DNA of 64,000 nt from an uncultured Bacteroidales bacterium (lineage in GTDB: Bacteria; Bacteroidota; Bacteroidia; Bacteroidales; Paludibacteraceae). The stretch spans positions 38,451 to 102,450 of the forward strand of contig CAMEKM010000003.1 in the NCBI GenBank assembly GCA_945921355.1. Direction: 5' to 3'. Shown here one piece after another: positions 28,263-35,420 of this stretch. How positions within the stretch are numbered: the first letter of the stretch is position 1; each line of letters starts with the position of its first letter. The notes below the pieces were generated by a model. It had not been told where the DNA came from. It saw only the letters and a list, made by a program, of their open reading frames with translations, and did not search any database. Both the position numbers and the translations under genes were made by a program.

Positions 28263-28853
28263 TTAGTCCTGATTCTTGGTTCCTTGTTCTTGATTCCAAA
28301 CAAATGGCGAATCAAATTCAGCCAACTTGGGATGTTTTGTGTCCTTCTCACTCAATAATGCCTCTTCCATTGTCAATCCCCAATCAATACCAAGCGACTC
28401 ATCCAATATCGAAATGCCTCCATCTGCCTCTGGATGATAGAAATTATCGCACTTATATTGGAATACCGCACTTTCGCTCAATACCGCAAATCCATGCGCA
28501 AAACCTTGAGGGATAAAGAATTGACGATGATTCTCCTCCGTCAGCAATACCGCTACATGTTGCCCATAAGTAGGACTACCTTTGCGAATGTCCACGGCCA
28601 CGTCAATCACTTTTCCTTTCACACAACGTACCAATTTGCTTTGCGCATAAGGTGGACGTTGGAAGTGCAAACCGCGCATCACGCCACGCTTCGACATGCT
28701 CTCGTTGTCTTGCACAAAATGTATATCCCCTACTTTCTCTTTGAACTCTCTTTCCGAAAAGCTTTCAAAGAAATACCCGCGAGCATCGCCAAACACCTTT
28801 GGTTCAATGATATACACGCCTTCTATCGATGTCTTTACAACTTCCATAATCAA
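28263..28853 (-). CDS. rmlC: dTDP-4-dehydrorhamnose 3,5-epimerase with repeat-encoded tail
   Basis: Cupin epimerase of 196 residues. [11 protein letters not shown] contains the catalytic His, and [19 protein letters not shown] and [10 protein letters not shown] are signature stretches. The last residues ([10 protein letters not shown]) are encoded by a 7-bp repeat array at 28271-28298 and look like an added tail. The start overlaps rmlA's stop as ATGA. Confidence 0.95.
   Translation of the reverse strand: MIMEVVKTSIEGVYIIEPKVFGDARGYFFESFSEREFKEKVGDIHFVQDNESMSKRGVMRGLHFQRPPYAQSKLVRCVKGKVIDVAVDIRKGSPTYGQHVAVLLTEENHRQFFIPQGFAHGFAVLSESAVFQYKCDNFYHPEADGGISILDESLGIDWGLTMEEALLSEKDTKHPKLAEFDSPFVWNQEQGTKNQD
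28271..28298. repeat. Heptad array in the 3' end of rmlC
   Basis: Four 7-bp units, plus strand GATTCTT, GGTTCCT, TGTTCTT, GATTCCA. Confidence 0.65.
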
Positions 28854-29755
28854 TCCAAATTCGCCTTACCCGTTTCTTTTACTTCGTCAATCACTTTCAG
28901 CAGATACTGTCCATACTGGTTCTTCAACATAGGCTTTGCCAACTCACGCATACGCTCCTCTGTGATCCATCCTTGACGGTATGCAATACCCTCCAAGCAT
29001 GCTACTTTCAAGCCCTGACGCTTCTCCAACACCTCAATATAGGTACTTGCCTCCGACAATGAATCATGTGTGCCAGTATCCAACCACGCAAAGCCACGAC
29101 CTAACGTTTGCACTTTCAACTCGCCATCCTTCAAAAACTCCTGATTCACAGTCGTAATCTCATACTCTCCGCGAGCAGATGGCTTAATGTTTGCTGCCAC
29201 ATCCACCACTTTGTTAGGATAGAAATACAATCCCACTACCGCATAATTACTCTTTGGATTTTGGGGTTTCTCCTCAATACTCAAGCAGTTGCCCTCCTTA
29301 TCAAACTCAGCCACACCATAACGCTCTGGATCGCTTACCCAATAACCGAATACGGTTGCTTTTTTCTCCTCATCTGCTGTACGGACAGCATCACGAAGCA
29401 TTTGCGTGAAGCCCGAACCGTGGAAGATATTATCGCCCAAAACCAAGCATGCACTATCATCACCAATGAACTCACGTCCAATGGTAAATGCTTGCGCCAA
29501 ACCGTCTGGCGAAGGTTGCTCAGCATAAGTGAAGTTCACACCATAGTCACTGCCATCGCCCAGCAAACGCTTAAATCCTGGCAAATCGTATGGCGTTGAG
29601 ATAATCAATATATCGCGAATACCTGCCAACATCAGCACGCTGATAGGGTAATAAACCATTGGTTTGTCATAAATAGGCATCAATTGTTTACTGATTCCTT
29701 TGGTGATTGGATACAAACGTGTTCCCGAACCTCCTGCTAATACAATTCCCTTCAT
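28850..29755 (-). CDS. rmlA: Glucose-1-phosphate thymidylyltransferase
   Basis: Makes dTDP-glucose, the entry to dTDP-L-rhamnose. The 301 residues carry [18 protein letters not shown] with the nucleotidyl-transfer loop, [10 protein letters not shown] and [11 protein letters not shown]. It is the first gene behind the locus promoter. The dTDP-glucose dehydratase gene rmlB, expected in the pathway, is not found in the window. Confidence 0.96.
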   Translation of the reverse strand: MKGIVLAGGSGTRLYPITKGISKQLMPIYDKPMVYYPISVLMLAGIRDILIISTPYDLPGFKRLLGDGSDYGVNFTYAEQPSPDGLAQAFTIGREFIGDDSACLVLGDNIFHGSGFTQMLRDAVRTADEEKKATVFGYWVSDPERYGVAEFDKEGNCLSIEEKPQNPKSNYAVVGLYFYPNKVVDVAANIKPSARGEYEITTVNQEFLKDGELKVQTLGRGFAWLDTGTHDSLSEASTYIEVLEKRQGLKVACLEGIAYRQGWITEERMRELAKPMLKNQYGQYLLKVIDEVKETGKANLD

Positions 29756-29806
29756 AAAATTAAAATTTTCTACGTTCCGCTATTGAGACAGAATTTAAAA
29801 AGTTTG

Positions 29807-29838
29807 CAAAGATACGACTTTTTTTCGACTTATGCAAA
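29807..29838 (-). promoter_or_regulatory. Main promoter of the polysaccharide locus
   Basis: Minus-strand TTTG (29838-29835) and TATCTTTG (29814-29807) with a 20-bp spacer, giving a leader of roughly 45-50 nt before rmlA. No NusG/UpxY-like gene lies in this leader. Confidence 0.85.
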
Positions 29839-30022
29839 TTTTTAAGAAAAATAAAAGTCATTTTTTATTTCAAAACGATTATTACCCCCCACCCGAGCCA
29901 TAACCAGCTCATTATAAGTAACTTATGTACATTGATAATATTTTTTCCTCCAACTACCATCTCAAAAATATATTTTCCCATCATTTTACCCCATTGATAT
30001 TCCCCATCAATCACTTGTTAAT
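29839..30022. other. AT-rich intergenic stretch without a gene
   Basis: No ORF or RNA signature is visible. A small inverted repeat ATTGAT-n7-ATCAAT lies near 29993-30011. Confidence 0.5.
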
Positions 30023-30088
30023 TACGTATGATATACGTAGGATATACGTAACATATACGTAAGATAGACGTATTATAAACGTATAATA
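30023..30088. repeat. Six-copy 11-bp tandem array centred on TACGTA
   Basis: Units begin at 30023, 30034, 30045, 30056, 30067 and 30078 with the form TACGTAnnATA. The first four have the self-complementary TACGTA, the last two GACGTA and AACGTA. The period is about one helical turn, placing all cores on one DNA face. It lies between divergent rmlA and prmA promoters, so a regulator or architectural binding array is plausible. Confidence 0.8.
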
Positions 30089-30101
30089 TAGCAGTCTATC
30101 T
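30062..30101. repeat. Nested inverted repeat overlapping the end of the 11-bp array
   Basis: Outer arms AGATAGAC (30062-30069) and GTCTATCT (30094-30101) flank inner arms TATTATA (30071-30077) and TATAATA (30082-30088) with an AACG loop. Confidence 0.65.
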
Positions 30102-30166
30102 CGAAGCTATGCCGAAGCAAAAAACAAGTAATCTCACAAAGAAACAGAACTTCCCGCTTCTTTTCA

Positions 30167-30198
30167 TTTGCACAATTGCATTATTTTTTGTACCTTTG
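30167..30198 (+). promoter_or_regulatory. prmA promoter
   Basis: TTTG (30167-30170) and TACCTTTG (30191-30198) with a 20-bp spacer, 21 bp before the prmA start. Confidence 0.85.
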
Positions 30199-30219
30199 CG
30201 GAAAATTTTGCCTTGAAAT

Positions 30220-30996
30220 ATGCAGTACTCCGTTGTACATCTGACATATCAATTCGAAGAACCCTGGCAACAAGACGTGTTTGAGCAGGCAATGTGCGAT
30301 ATTGGTTTTGAAGTTTTCGACCAATCCAATGCCTATATTCAAACCAGTATATTGAGCGCCAACAAAGCCCTATTGAACACCTTAATTGCGGACACAGAGG
30401 GGGTCGAAATGCTTGGTATTGAAGAATGTGAAGACATCAATTGGAATGCTGCTTGGGAAGCAGAACATGAGGTCGAAGAACTACCTTTTGGTGTACGCAT
30501 TACGCCCCATTGTGCTTTTGGCGCAGGTCATCATGAAACAACCAGTATGATGATAGAAGCATTGCTGGAAGCTGCTGAAAACTCTCGACTGGATCGAAAC
30601 GCGTTGGTATTAGACATGGGTTGCGGCACGGGTGTGTTGGGCATCATGGCAAAGAAATGTGGCGCAGCACATGTGGTTGCTGTGGATATAGATGACAAGA
30701 GTGTCACCAACACGTTGGAGAATGCCGCAGCGAATCATGTAAAACTGGATGTGCGATTAGGCGACACCCCTCCCGCAGGAGAATATCATTTCATCCTTGC
30801 CAATATCCATCGAAATATTCTAGTTGCACAAATACCTTTGTATGCCCAATATCTAAAACATGGCGGAGAAGTTTGGTTGAGCGGTTTCTACGCAGACGAT
30901 ATCCCATACCTAATGGAAGCGGCAGAAGCAGTGGGACTACAGCATGTTGAGACACGAAGCAAGAACGAATGGCAATGGATAAGATTGAAGAAATGA
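30220..30996 (+). CDS. prmA: Ribosomal protein L11 methyltransferase
   Basis: SAM-dependent methyltransferase of 258 residues acting on ribosomal protein L11. VLDMGCGTGVLGIMAKKCGA is the SAM-binding motif I, VDIDDKSV motif II, and FILANIHRNIL corresponds to the NPPY-like catalytic region of PrmA. FGAGHHETTSMM is also diagnostic. It ends in an ATGA overlap with mnmE. Confidence 0.93.
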   Translation: MQYSVVHLTYQFEEPWQQDVFEQAMCDIGFEVFDQSNAYIQTSILSANKALLNTLIADTEGVEMLGIEECEDINWNAAWEAEHEVEELPFGVRITPHCAFGAGHHETTSMMIEALLEAAENSRLDRNALVLDMGCGTGVLGIMAKKCGAAHVVAVDIDDKSVTNTLENAAANHVKLDVRLGDTPPAGEYHFILANIHRNILVAQIPLYAQYLKHGGEVWLSGFYADDIPYLMEAAEAVGLQHVETRSKNEWQWIRLKK

Positions 30997-32354
30997 ACAC
31001 AATTTGCGCCATATCAACCCCTTACGGTAGCGGAGGGATAGCCGTTGTACGTGTGAGCGGTGAGTCTGCAATACAGATTGTGGACACATTGTTTCGTGGG
31101 CGGAAGTCGCTGACGGAGGCGAAAGCATATACCGTGCATTACGGAGAGATTGTGAAAGGTGAAAACGGAAAGGTGAAAGGTGAAAAGTATGAGGTACTCG
31201 ACCAAGTACTTGCAAGTGTCTTTCGTGCGCCACATTCGTTCACGGGCGAAGATGTAGTGGAGATTGCCTGCCACGGCAGCATGTATATCCAGCAAACGCT
31301 GCTGCAATGGCTCATTGATGCGGGTTGCCAAATGGCAAAAGCAGGCGAATTTACGCAGCGCGCTTTTCTCAATGGCAAGATGGATCTCACCGAAGCCGAA
31401 GCCGTAGCCGACTTGATTGCCGCACAAACCAAAGCCGAAAAAGACTTGGCGCTCAGCCAGTTGCGTGGTGGAATATCCAACGAGTTGGCAGCATTGCGCG
31501 AACGACTACTGACCTTCACTTCGCTCATTGAGCTGGAGTTGGATTTTGCCGATCACGAGGAATTGGAATTTGCCGACCGCACACAACTCAATGCTCTCGC
31601 CAACGAAATTGACAGCACTATCGGTGCGCTCGTTTCCTCATTCAAGACGGGCAACGCCATCAAACAAGGTATTCCTGTGGCAATTATCGGCGCGCCCAAT
31701 GTAGGCAAATCTACCCTACTCAATACCCTGCTTGGCGAAGAGCGCGCCATCGTAAGTGACATACAAGGTACTACACGCGACACGGTGGAGGATACGTTGG
31801 TAATAGGCGGTATGCTATTCCGTTTTATTGACACCGCGGGCATGCGCGTGACGAATGACACAATAGAAAATTTAGGAATTGAGCGCAGTCGCCAAGCTGC
31901 ACAACGAGCTGCAATAATCATCCATTTGCAAGACCCGACACAAGACGCGAGCGACATACTATCCTCGCTCCCCGATATACAAGAAAAGAAGATTATTCAC
32001 GTCTTCAACAAGGCTGATATCCTACCTTCGTTCACTCCGCCAGAAAATGCTATTTATATCTCCGCGAAGAATGGCGACGTGGGTAGTATAAAAGAGCAGC
32101 TCATATTATTCGCAAAAGAGCAATTCAACACAAGAAATGCCGTAACTATCAGCAATACACGGCATTACGAAGCATTAGTGCGTGCACAAGAAGCCATACA
32201 CCGCGTACAAGAAGGATTGAGCATGCAAATCAGCGGCGAGTTCCTTAGCATGGATTTGCAAGACTGCCTTACTGCACTTGGCGAAATAACAGGACAAATC
32301 ACCTCACAAGAGGTACTAAATAATATCTTTAGTAAATTCTGTATCGGAAAATGA
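30993..32354 (+). CDS. mnmE: tRNA uridine-5-carboxymethylaminomethyl GTPase MnmE
   Basis: tRNA wobble-uridine modification GTPase, partner of MnmG. I start at ATG 30993, the base overlap with prmA's stop, giving 453 residues beginning MNTICAISTPYGSGGIAVVR. The N-terminal folate-binding domain is followed by the G domain (GAPNVGKSTLLN, DTAGMR) and the C-terminal CIGK with the essential Cys. A 7-bp repeat array at 31152-31186 codes for an extra VKGENGKVKGEK stretch in the N-terminal domain. Confidence 0.96.
   Translation: MNTICAISTPYGSGGIAVVRVSGESAIQIVDTLFRGRKSLTEAKAYTVHYGEIVKGENGKVKGEKYEVLDQVLASVFRAPHSFTGEDVVEIACHGSMYIQQTLLQWLIDAGCQMAKAGEFTQRAFLNGKMDLTEAEAVADLIAAQTKAEKDLALSQLRGGISNELAALRERLLTFTSLIELELDFADHEELEFADRTQLNALANEIDSTIGALVSSFKTGNAIKQGIPVAIIGAPNVGKSTLLNTLLGEERAIVSDIQGTTRDTVEDTLVIGGMLFRFIDTAGMRVTNDTIENLGIERSRQAAQRAAIIIHLQDPTQDASDILSSLPDIQEKKIIHVFNKADILPSFTPPENAIYISAKNGDVGSIKEQLILFAKEQFNTRNAVTISNTRHYEALVRAQEAIHRVQEGLSMQISGEFLSMDLQDCLTALGEITGQITSQEVLNNIFSKFCIGK
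31152..31186. repeat. Heptad array inside mnmE
   Basis: Five 7-bp units: GTGAAAG, GTGAAAA, CGGAAAG, GTGAAAG, GTGAAAA. Confidence 0.8.
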
Positions 32355-32539
32355 GAACAAAAATCAATTTAATATTAGGGGCATTGATTGCCCTATTGAG
32401 TGGGTGCAAAAGCCCCAAAGATATACCTTTGCAAAGCGAGAAGATTATGGTATTGTATGGTCCGCCTGCGTATTTTCAGCAGCAAGCACAACCCAACGAC
32501 ACAACACCAAATAACATAGAACAAACTCAAAATTCATAA
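32351..32539 (+). CDS. Small lipoprotein of unknown function
   Basis: A 62-residue protein with a hydrophobic signal segment and lipobox LLSGC. The mature part has a short stretch MVLYGPPAYFQQQ and a Gln/Asn/Thr-rich tail. Its start overlaps the mnmE stop as ATGA, so it is probably translated. Its stop codon lies in a 7-bp repeat array that also contains the yicC start. No family is recognised. Confidence 0.65.
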   Translation: MRTKINLILGALIALLSGCKSPKDIPLQSEKIMVLYGPPAYFQQQAQPNDTTPNNIEQTQNS

Positions 32540-32558
32540 TTCTTAATTCATAATTATG
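32524..32558. repeat. Heptad array bridging the lipoprotein stop and the yicC start
   Basis: Five 7-bp units: AACTCAA, AATTCAT, AATTCTT, AATTCAT, AATTATG. The lipoprotein stop TAA (32537-32539) and the yicC ATG (32556-32558) both lie inside. Confidence 0.85.
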
Positions 32559-33458
32559 ATTTACTCAATGACCGGCTATGGTAAAGCCGAGAACCAAGTA
32601 GCCAACAACAAAAAGATAGTAGTAGAAATACGCAGTCTAAATTCCAAATCAATGGATTTGAGTGTGCGTATAGCCCCACAATTGCGCAGCAAGGAGTTGG
32701 ACATCCGCACACTGATTGCGCAACGTCTGGAACGCGGCAAAATTGATTTGAGCATTTATTACCAAGATGCAGTGCAAGGCGAAGAGGCAAGCAATTTTGC
32801 TCCTATCAACCGCGAGGCGTTTGCCTATTATTATAAGGAACTAACCGCCCTGCAAAAGGAATTGGGTTGGGCTAACAACCAAGATATTGTATCGGCTATC
32901 TTACGTATGCCTGATGTGACCAAGCTACAAGATCAGAGCGACATTACCGAGGAAGAATGGGGCATCGTGTTGCAAACCATAGATGTTGCTGTTGCCCAAT
33001 TCAATGCTTTCCGCGAACAAGAGGGTGCATCGCTCTACCAGATGTTCAGCGAGAAACTGGATGCTATCGCAGGGCTGTTGGCTGAGGTAGAACCTTACGA
33101 GCAAAGCCGTGTAGAGAAGATCAAAACACGCATCGAGGCGAACTTGGAGCAATTGTCTGCTGCAACGCAGCAAGCTATCGACCGCAATCGCTTGGAGCAA
33201 GAGATGATATTCTACCTCGAGAAGCTGGACATCACTGAGGAGAAAGTGCGCCTTACCAACCACCTCAAGTATTTCCGCGAGACGATGGATAACGAGGGCT
33301 CTGGTGTAGGCAAAAAACTCGGTTTCATTGCTCAAGAGATGGGACGTGAGATCAACACCCTTGGCAGCAAGAGCAACCAAAGCGAAATGCAGATTATCGT
33401 GGTAAAGATGAAGGATATTCTTGAGCAAATCAAAGAGCAAGTACTGAATGTATTGTAA
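32556..33458 (+). CDS. yicC: YicC/YloC-family endoribonuclease
   Basis: A 300-residue cytosolic protein of the YicC family, implicated in RNA decay. The N-terminus MIYSMTGYGKAE, the internal EIRSLNSKSMDLSVR and the C-terminal GREINTLGSKSNQ are family signatures. The start codon is the final part of a 7-bp repeat array, so its ribosome-binding region is made of repeat. The usual partner gmk is not next to it. Confidence 0.93.
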   Translation: MIYSMTGYGKAENQVANNKKIVVEIRSLNSKSMDLSVRIAPQLRSKELDIRTLIAQRLERGKIDLSIYYQDAVQGEEASNFAPINREAFAYYYKELTALQKELGWANNQDIVSAILRMPDVTKLQDQSDITEEEWGIVLQTIDVAVAQFNAFREQEGASLYQMFSEKLDAIAGLLAEVEPYEQSRVEKIKTRIEANLEQLSAATQQAIDRNRLEQEMIFYLEKLDITEEKVRLTNHLKYFRETMDNEGSGVGKKLGFIAQEMGREINTLGSKSNQSEMQIIVVKMKDILEQIKEQVLNVL

Positions 33459-33477
33459 GAGTGATTGGTGATAAGAT

Positions 33478-35292
33478 ATGATTTCCGTTGAACATCTCAG
33501 CATAGAATTCTCTTCACGTCCGATATTGGACGATATCACCTTCCTAATCAACCCGCGCGACCGCGTAGCGTTGGTGGGCAAGAATGGTGCAGGCAAGACC
33601 ACCCTACTCCGTCTATTAGCAGGCGAGGAAACACCCACATCGGGCCGTATCAGCAAGATGGGCGATATCACTATAGGTTACTTGCCACAGGTGATGATGC
33701 ACGTGGACGGAAAGACGCTGCGAGAGGATGTGATGTCAGTTTACAGTTCACAATTGACAACTGACATCGGCGGAGAGGCACGATTTATTGCTGAAATGGA
33801 CCGCACCATCATCGGTTTGGGCTTCGAACGCAAGGACTTCGACCGCCCATGTTCCGAGTTCTCTGGCGGATGGCGCATGCGTATTGAGTTGGCAAAGATT
33901 CTGCTGCAACACCCTGATTTACTACTCCTTGATGAACCGACCAACCACCTTGATATAGAGTCCATTCAATGGTTGGAGGAGTTTCTCAAAACAAATGGTA
34001 GTGCATTGGTATTAGTTAGTCACGACCGCGCATTCCTTGACAATGTAACCACACGCACAATAGAGATTACACTCGGGCGCATCTACGACTACAACGTGCC
34101 ATACACCCAATTCAAAGTGCTACGTCAAGAGCGCCACGAGCAACAAGTACGCGCCTATCAGAATCAACAGAAGATGATTCAAGAAACGGAAGAGTTCATC
34201 GAACGTTTTCGCTATAAGGCCACCAAAGCGGTGCAAGTGCAATCGCGTATCAAGCAACTGGAGAAATTGGAGCGTTTGGAAGTAGATATAGAGGACAACT
34301 CACGATTAAGTTTGCGTTTTCCACCAGCCCCTCGCAGTGGAGATTTTCCGCTAATCGTAGAGGACTTGCGTAAGGATTTTGGCGAACATATGGTATTTCA
34401 AAATGCTACCTTCACCATCCGACGTGGCGAGAAGGTGGCGTTTGTGGGTAAGAACGGCGAAGGCAAAACCACCCTCGTGCGTTGTATCATGGGGCAGTTG
34501 GATTACATGGGTACACTGAAAATTGGGCATAATGTCAAGATTGGCTATTTTGCACAAAACCAAGCTGCGCTATTGGATGGCGAACTGACTGTTTTCCAAA
34601 CTATTGACAACGTTGCCGTGGGCGACATCCGCACACAAATACGCAATATATTAGGTGCATTCATGTTTGGTGGCGAAGCATCGGAAAAGAAAGTGAAAGT
34701 GCTTTCGGGCGGTGAGCGTAGTCGTTTAGCAATGATTCGCCTGCTATTAGAGCCTTGTAACCTGCTTATTCTTGACGAGCCCACCAACCACCTTGACATG
34801 CAATCAAAAGACGTATTGAAAGCCGCATTAAAGGAGTTTAATGGTACCGTGATATGTGTGAGCCACGACCGCGATTTCTTGGATGGATTGGTAGAAAAAG
34901 TGTATGAGTTTGGCGGTGGCAAAGTGAAAGAACACTTAGGCGGCATATACGATTTCCTGCGCAGCAAGCGGATTGATTCGTTACAGGAATTGGAGAGGAA
35001 GACCGATGAGGCGATGAGGCGAAAAGGCGATGAGGCGAAAGGCGAGAGTTCTTCTGCGAAGGTGGATTATGCAGCGCAGAAGGCAGCTGCAGCAGCGCGC
35101 CGAAAAAAAGAGAAGCAAATTGCTGATATCGAAGCTGCCATTGCTAAATTAGAGCAAGAGCAACAAGAGATAGAGACGTTACTCGCAGATGTAGCACACC
35201 AAACAACCGAAAATTTCCAACGCTACGACCACATCAAACGCGAAATGGAACAACGTCTCTATGAATGGGAAATACTCAGCGAAGAAGAATAG
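33478..35292 (+). CDS. ABC-F family ATPase
   Basis: Soluble twin ABC ATPase of 604 residues, probably acting on ribosomes. Walker A loops GKNGAGKTTLLR and GKNGEGKTTLVR, signatures EFSGGWRMR and VLSGGERSR, and Walker B LLLLDEPTNHLD and LLILDEPTNHLD are present. The coiled-coil-like C-terminal region (about 500-600) resembles YdiF/Uup. Two repeat arrays lie in it: 7-bp units at 33735-33767 and 8-bp units at 35004-35047 coding for TDEAMRRKGDEAKGE. Confidence 0.93.
   Translation: MISVEHLSIEFSSRPILDDITFLINPRDRVALVGKNGAGKTTLLRLLAGEETPTSGRISKMGDITIGYLPQVMMHVDGKTLREDVMSVYSSQLTTDIGGEARFIAEMDRTIIGLGFERKDFDRPCSEFSGGWRMRIELAKILLQHPDLLLLDEPTNHLDIESIQWLEEFLKTNGSALVLVSHDRAFLDNVTTRTIEITLGRIYDYNVPYTQFKVLRQERHEQQVRAYQNQQKMIQETEEFIERFRYKATKAVQVQSRIKQLEKLERLEVDIEDNSRLSLRFPPAPRSGDFPLIVEDLRKDFGEHMVFQNATFTIRRGEKVAFVGKNGEGKTTLVRCIMGQLDYMGTLKIGHNVKIGYFAQNQAALLDGELTVFQTIDNVAVGDIRTQIRNILGAFMFGGEASEKKVKVLSGGERSRLAMIRLLLEPCNLLILDEPTNHLDMQSKDVLKAALKEFNGTVICVSHDRDFLDGLVEKVYEFGGGKVKEHLGGIYDFLRSKRIDSLQELERKTDEAMRRKGDEAKGESSSAKVDYAAQKAAAAARRKKEKQIADIEAAIAKLEQEQQEIETLLADVAHQTTENFQRYDHIKREMEQRLYEWEILSEEE
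33735..33767. repeat. Heptad array inside the ABC-F gene
   Basis: 7-bp units GTCAGTT, TACAGTT, CACAATT, GACAACT and a partial GACATC. Confidence 0.7.
35004..35047. repeat. Octad array inside the ABC-F gene
   Basis: 8-bp units CGATGAGG, CGATGAGG, CGAAAAGG, CGATGAGG, then CGAAAGG and CGAGAG. Confidence 0.8.
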
Positions 35293-35295
35293 AAG

Positions 35296-35323
35296 AAAAA
35301 AAGCAGCCACAAGCTGCTTTTTT
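35296..35323 (+). terminator. Intrinsic terminator after the ABC-F gene
   Basis: Stem GCAGC-CACAA-GCTGC with a run of A before and T after (AAAAAAAGCAGC / GCTGCTTTTTT). Confidence 0.85.
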
Positions 35324-35342
35324 CTATAAAATCACTTTTATA

Positions 35343-35374
35343 TTTGTATATTTGAAAAAAAAGCAGTAACTTTG
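35343..35374 (+). promoter_or_regulatory. pheT promoter
   Basis: TTTG (35343-35346) and TAACTTTG (35367-35374), spacer 20 bp, 46 bp ahead of the pheT ATG. Confidence 0.8.
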
Positions 35375-35420
35375 TGCGCTAAATTAATTATAAATAATTA
35401 AATTGCAAAATTGAACAATT

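Noticed and set aside
29756..30219. Invertible promoter segment as in Bacteroides capsule loci
   Set aside because: No pair of longer inverted repeats flanks the rmlA promoter and no invertase gene is present.
32925..33671. Open frame of 248 codons on the minus strand spanning yicC and the ABC-F start
   Set aside because: Covers two well-supported genes and shows no domain.
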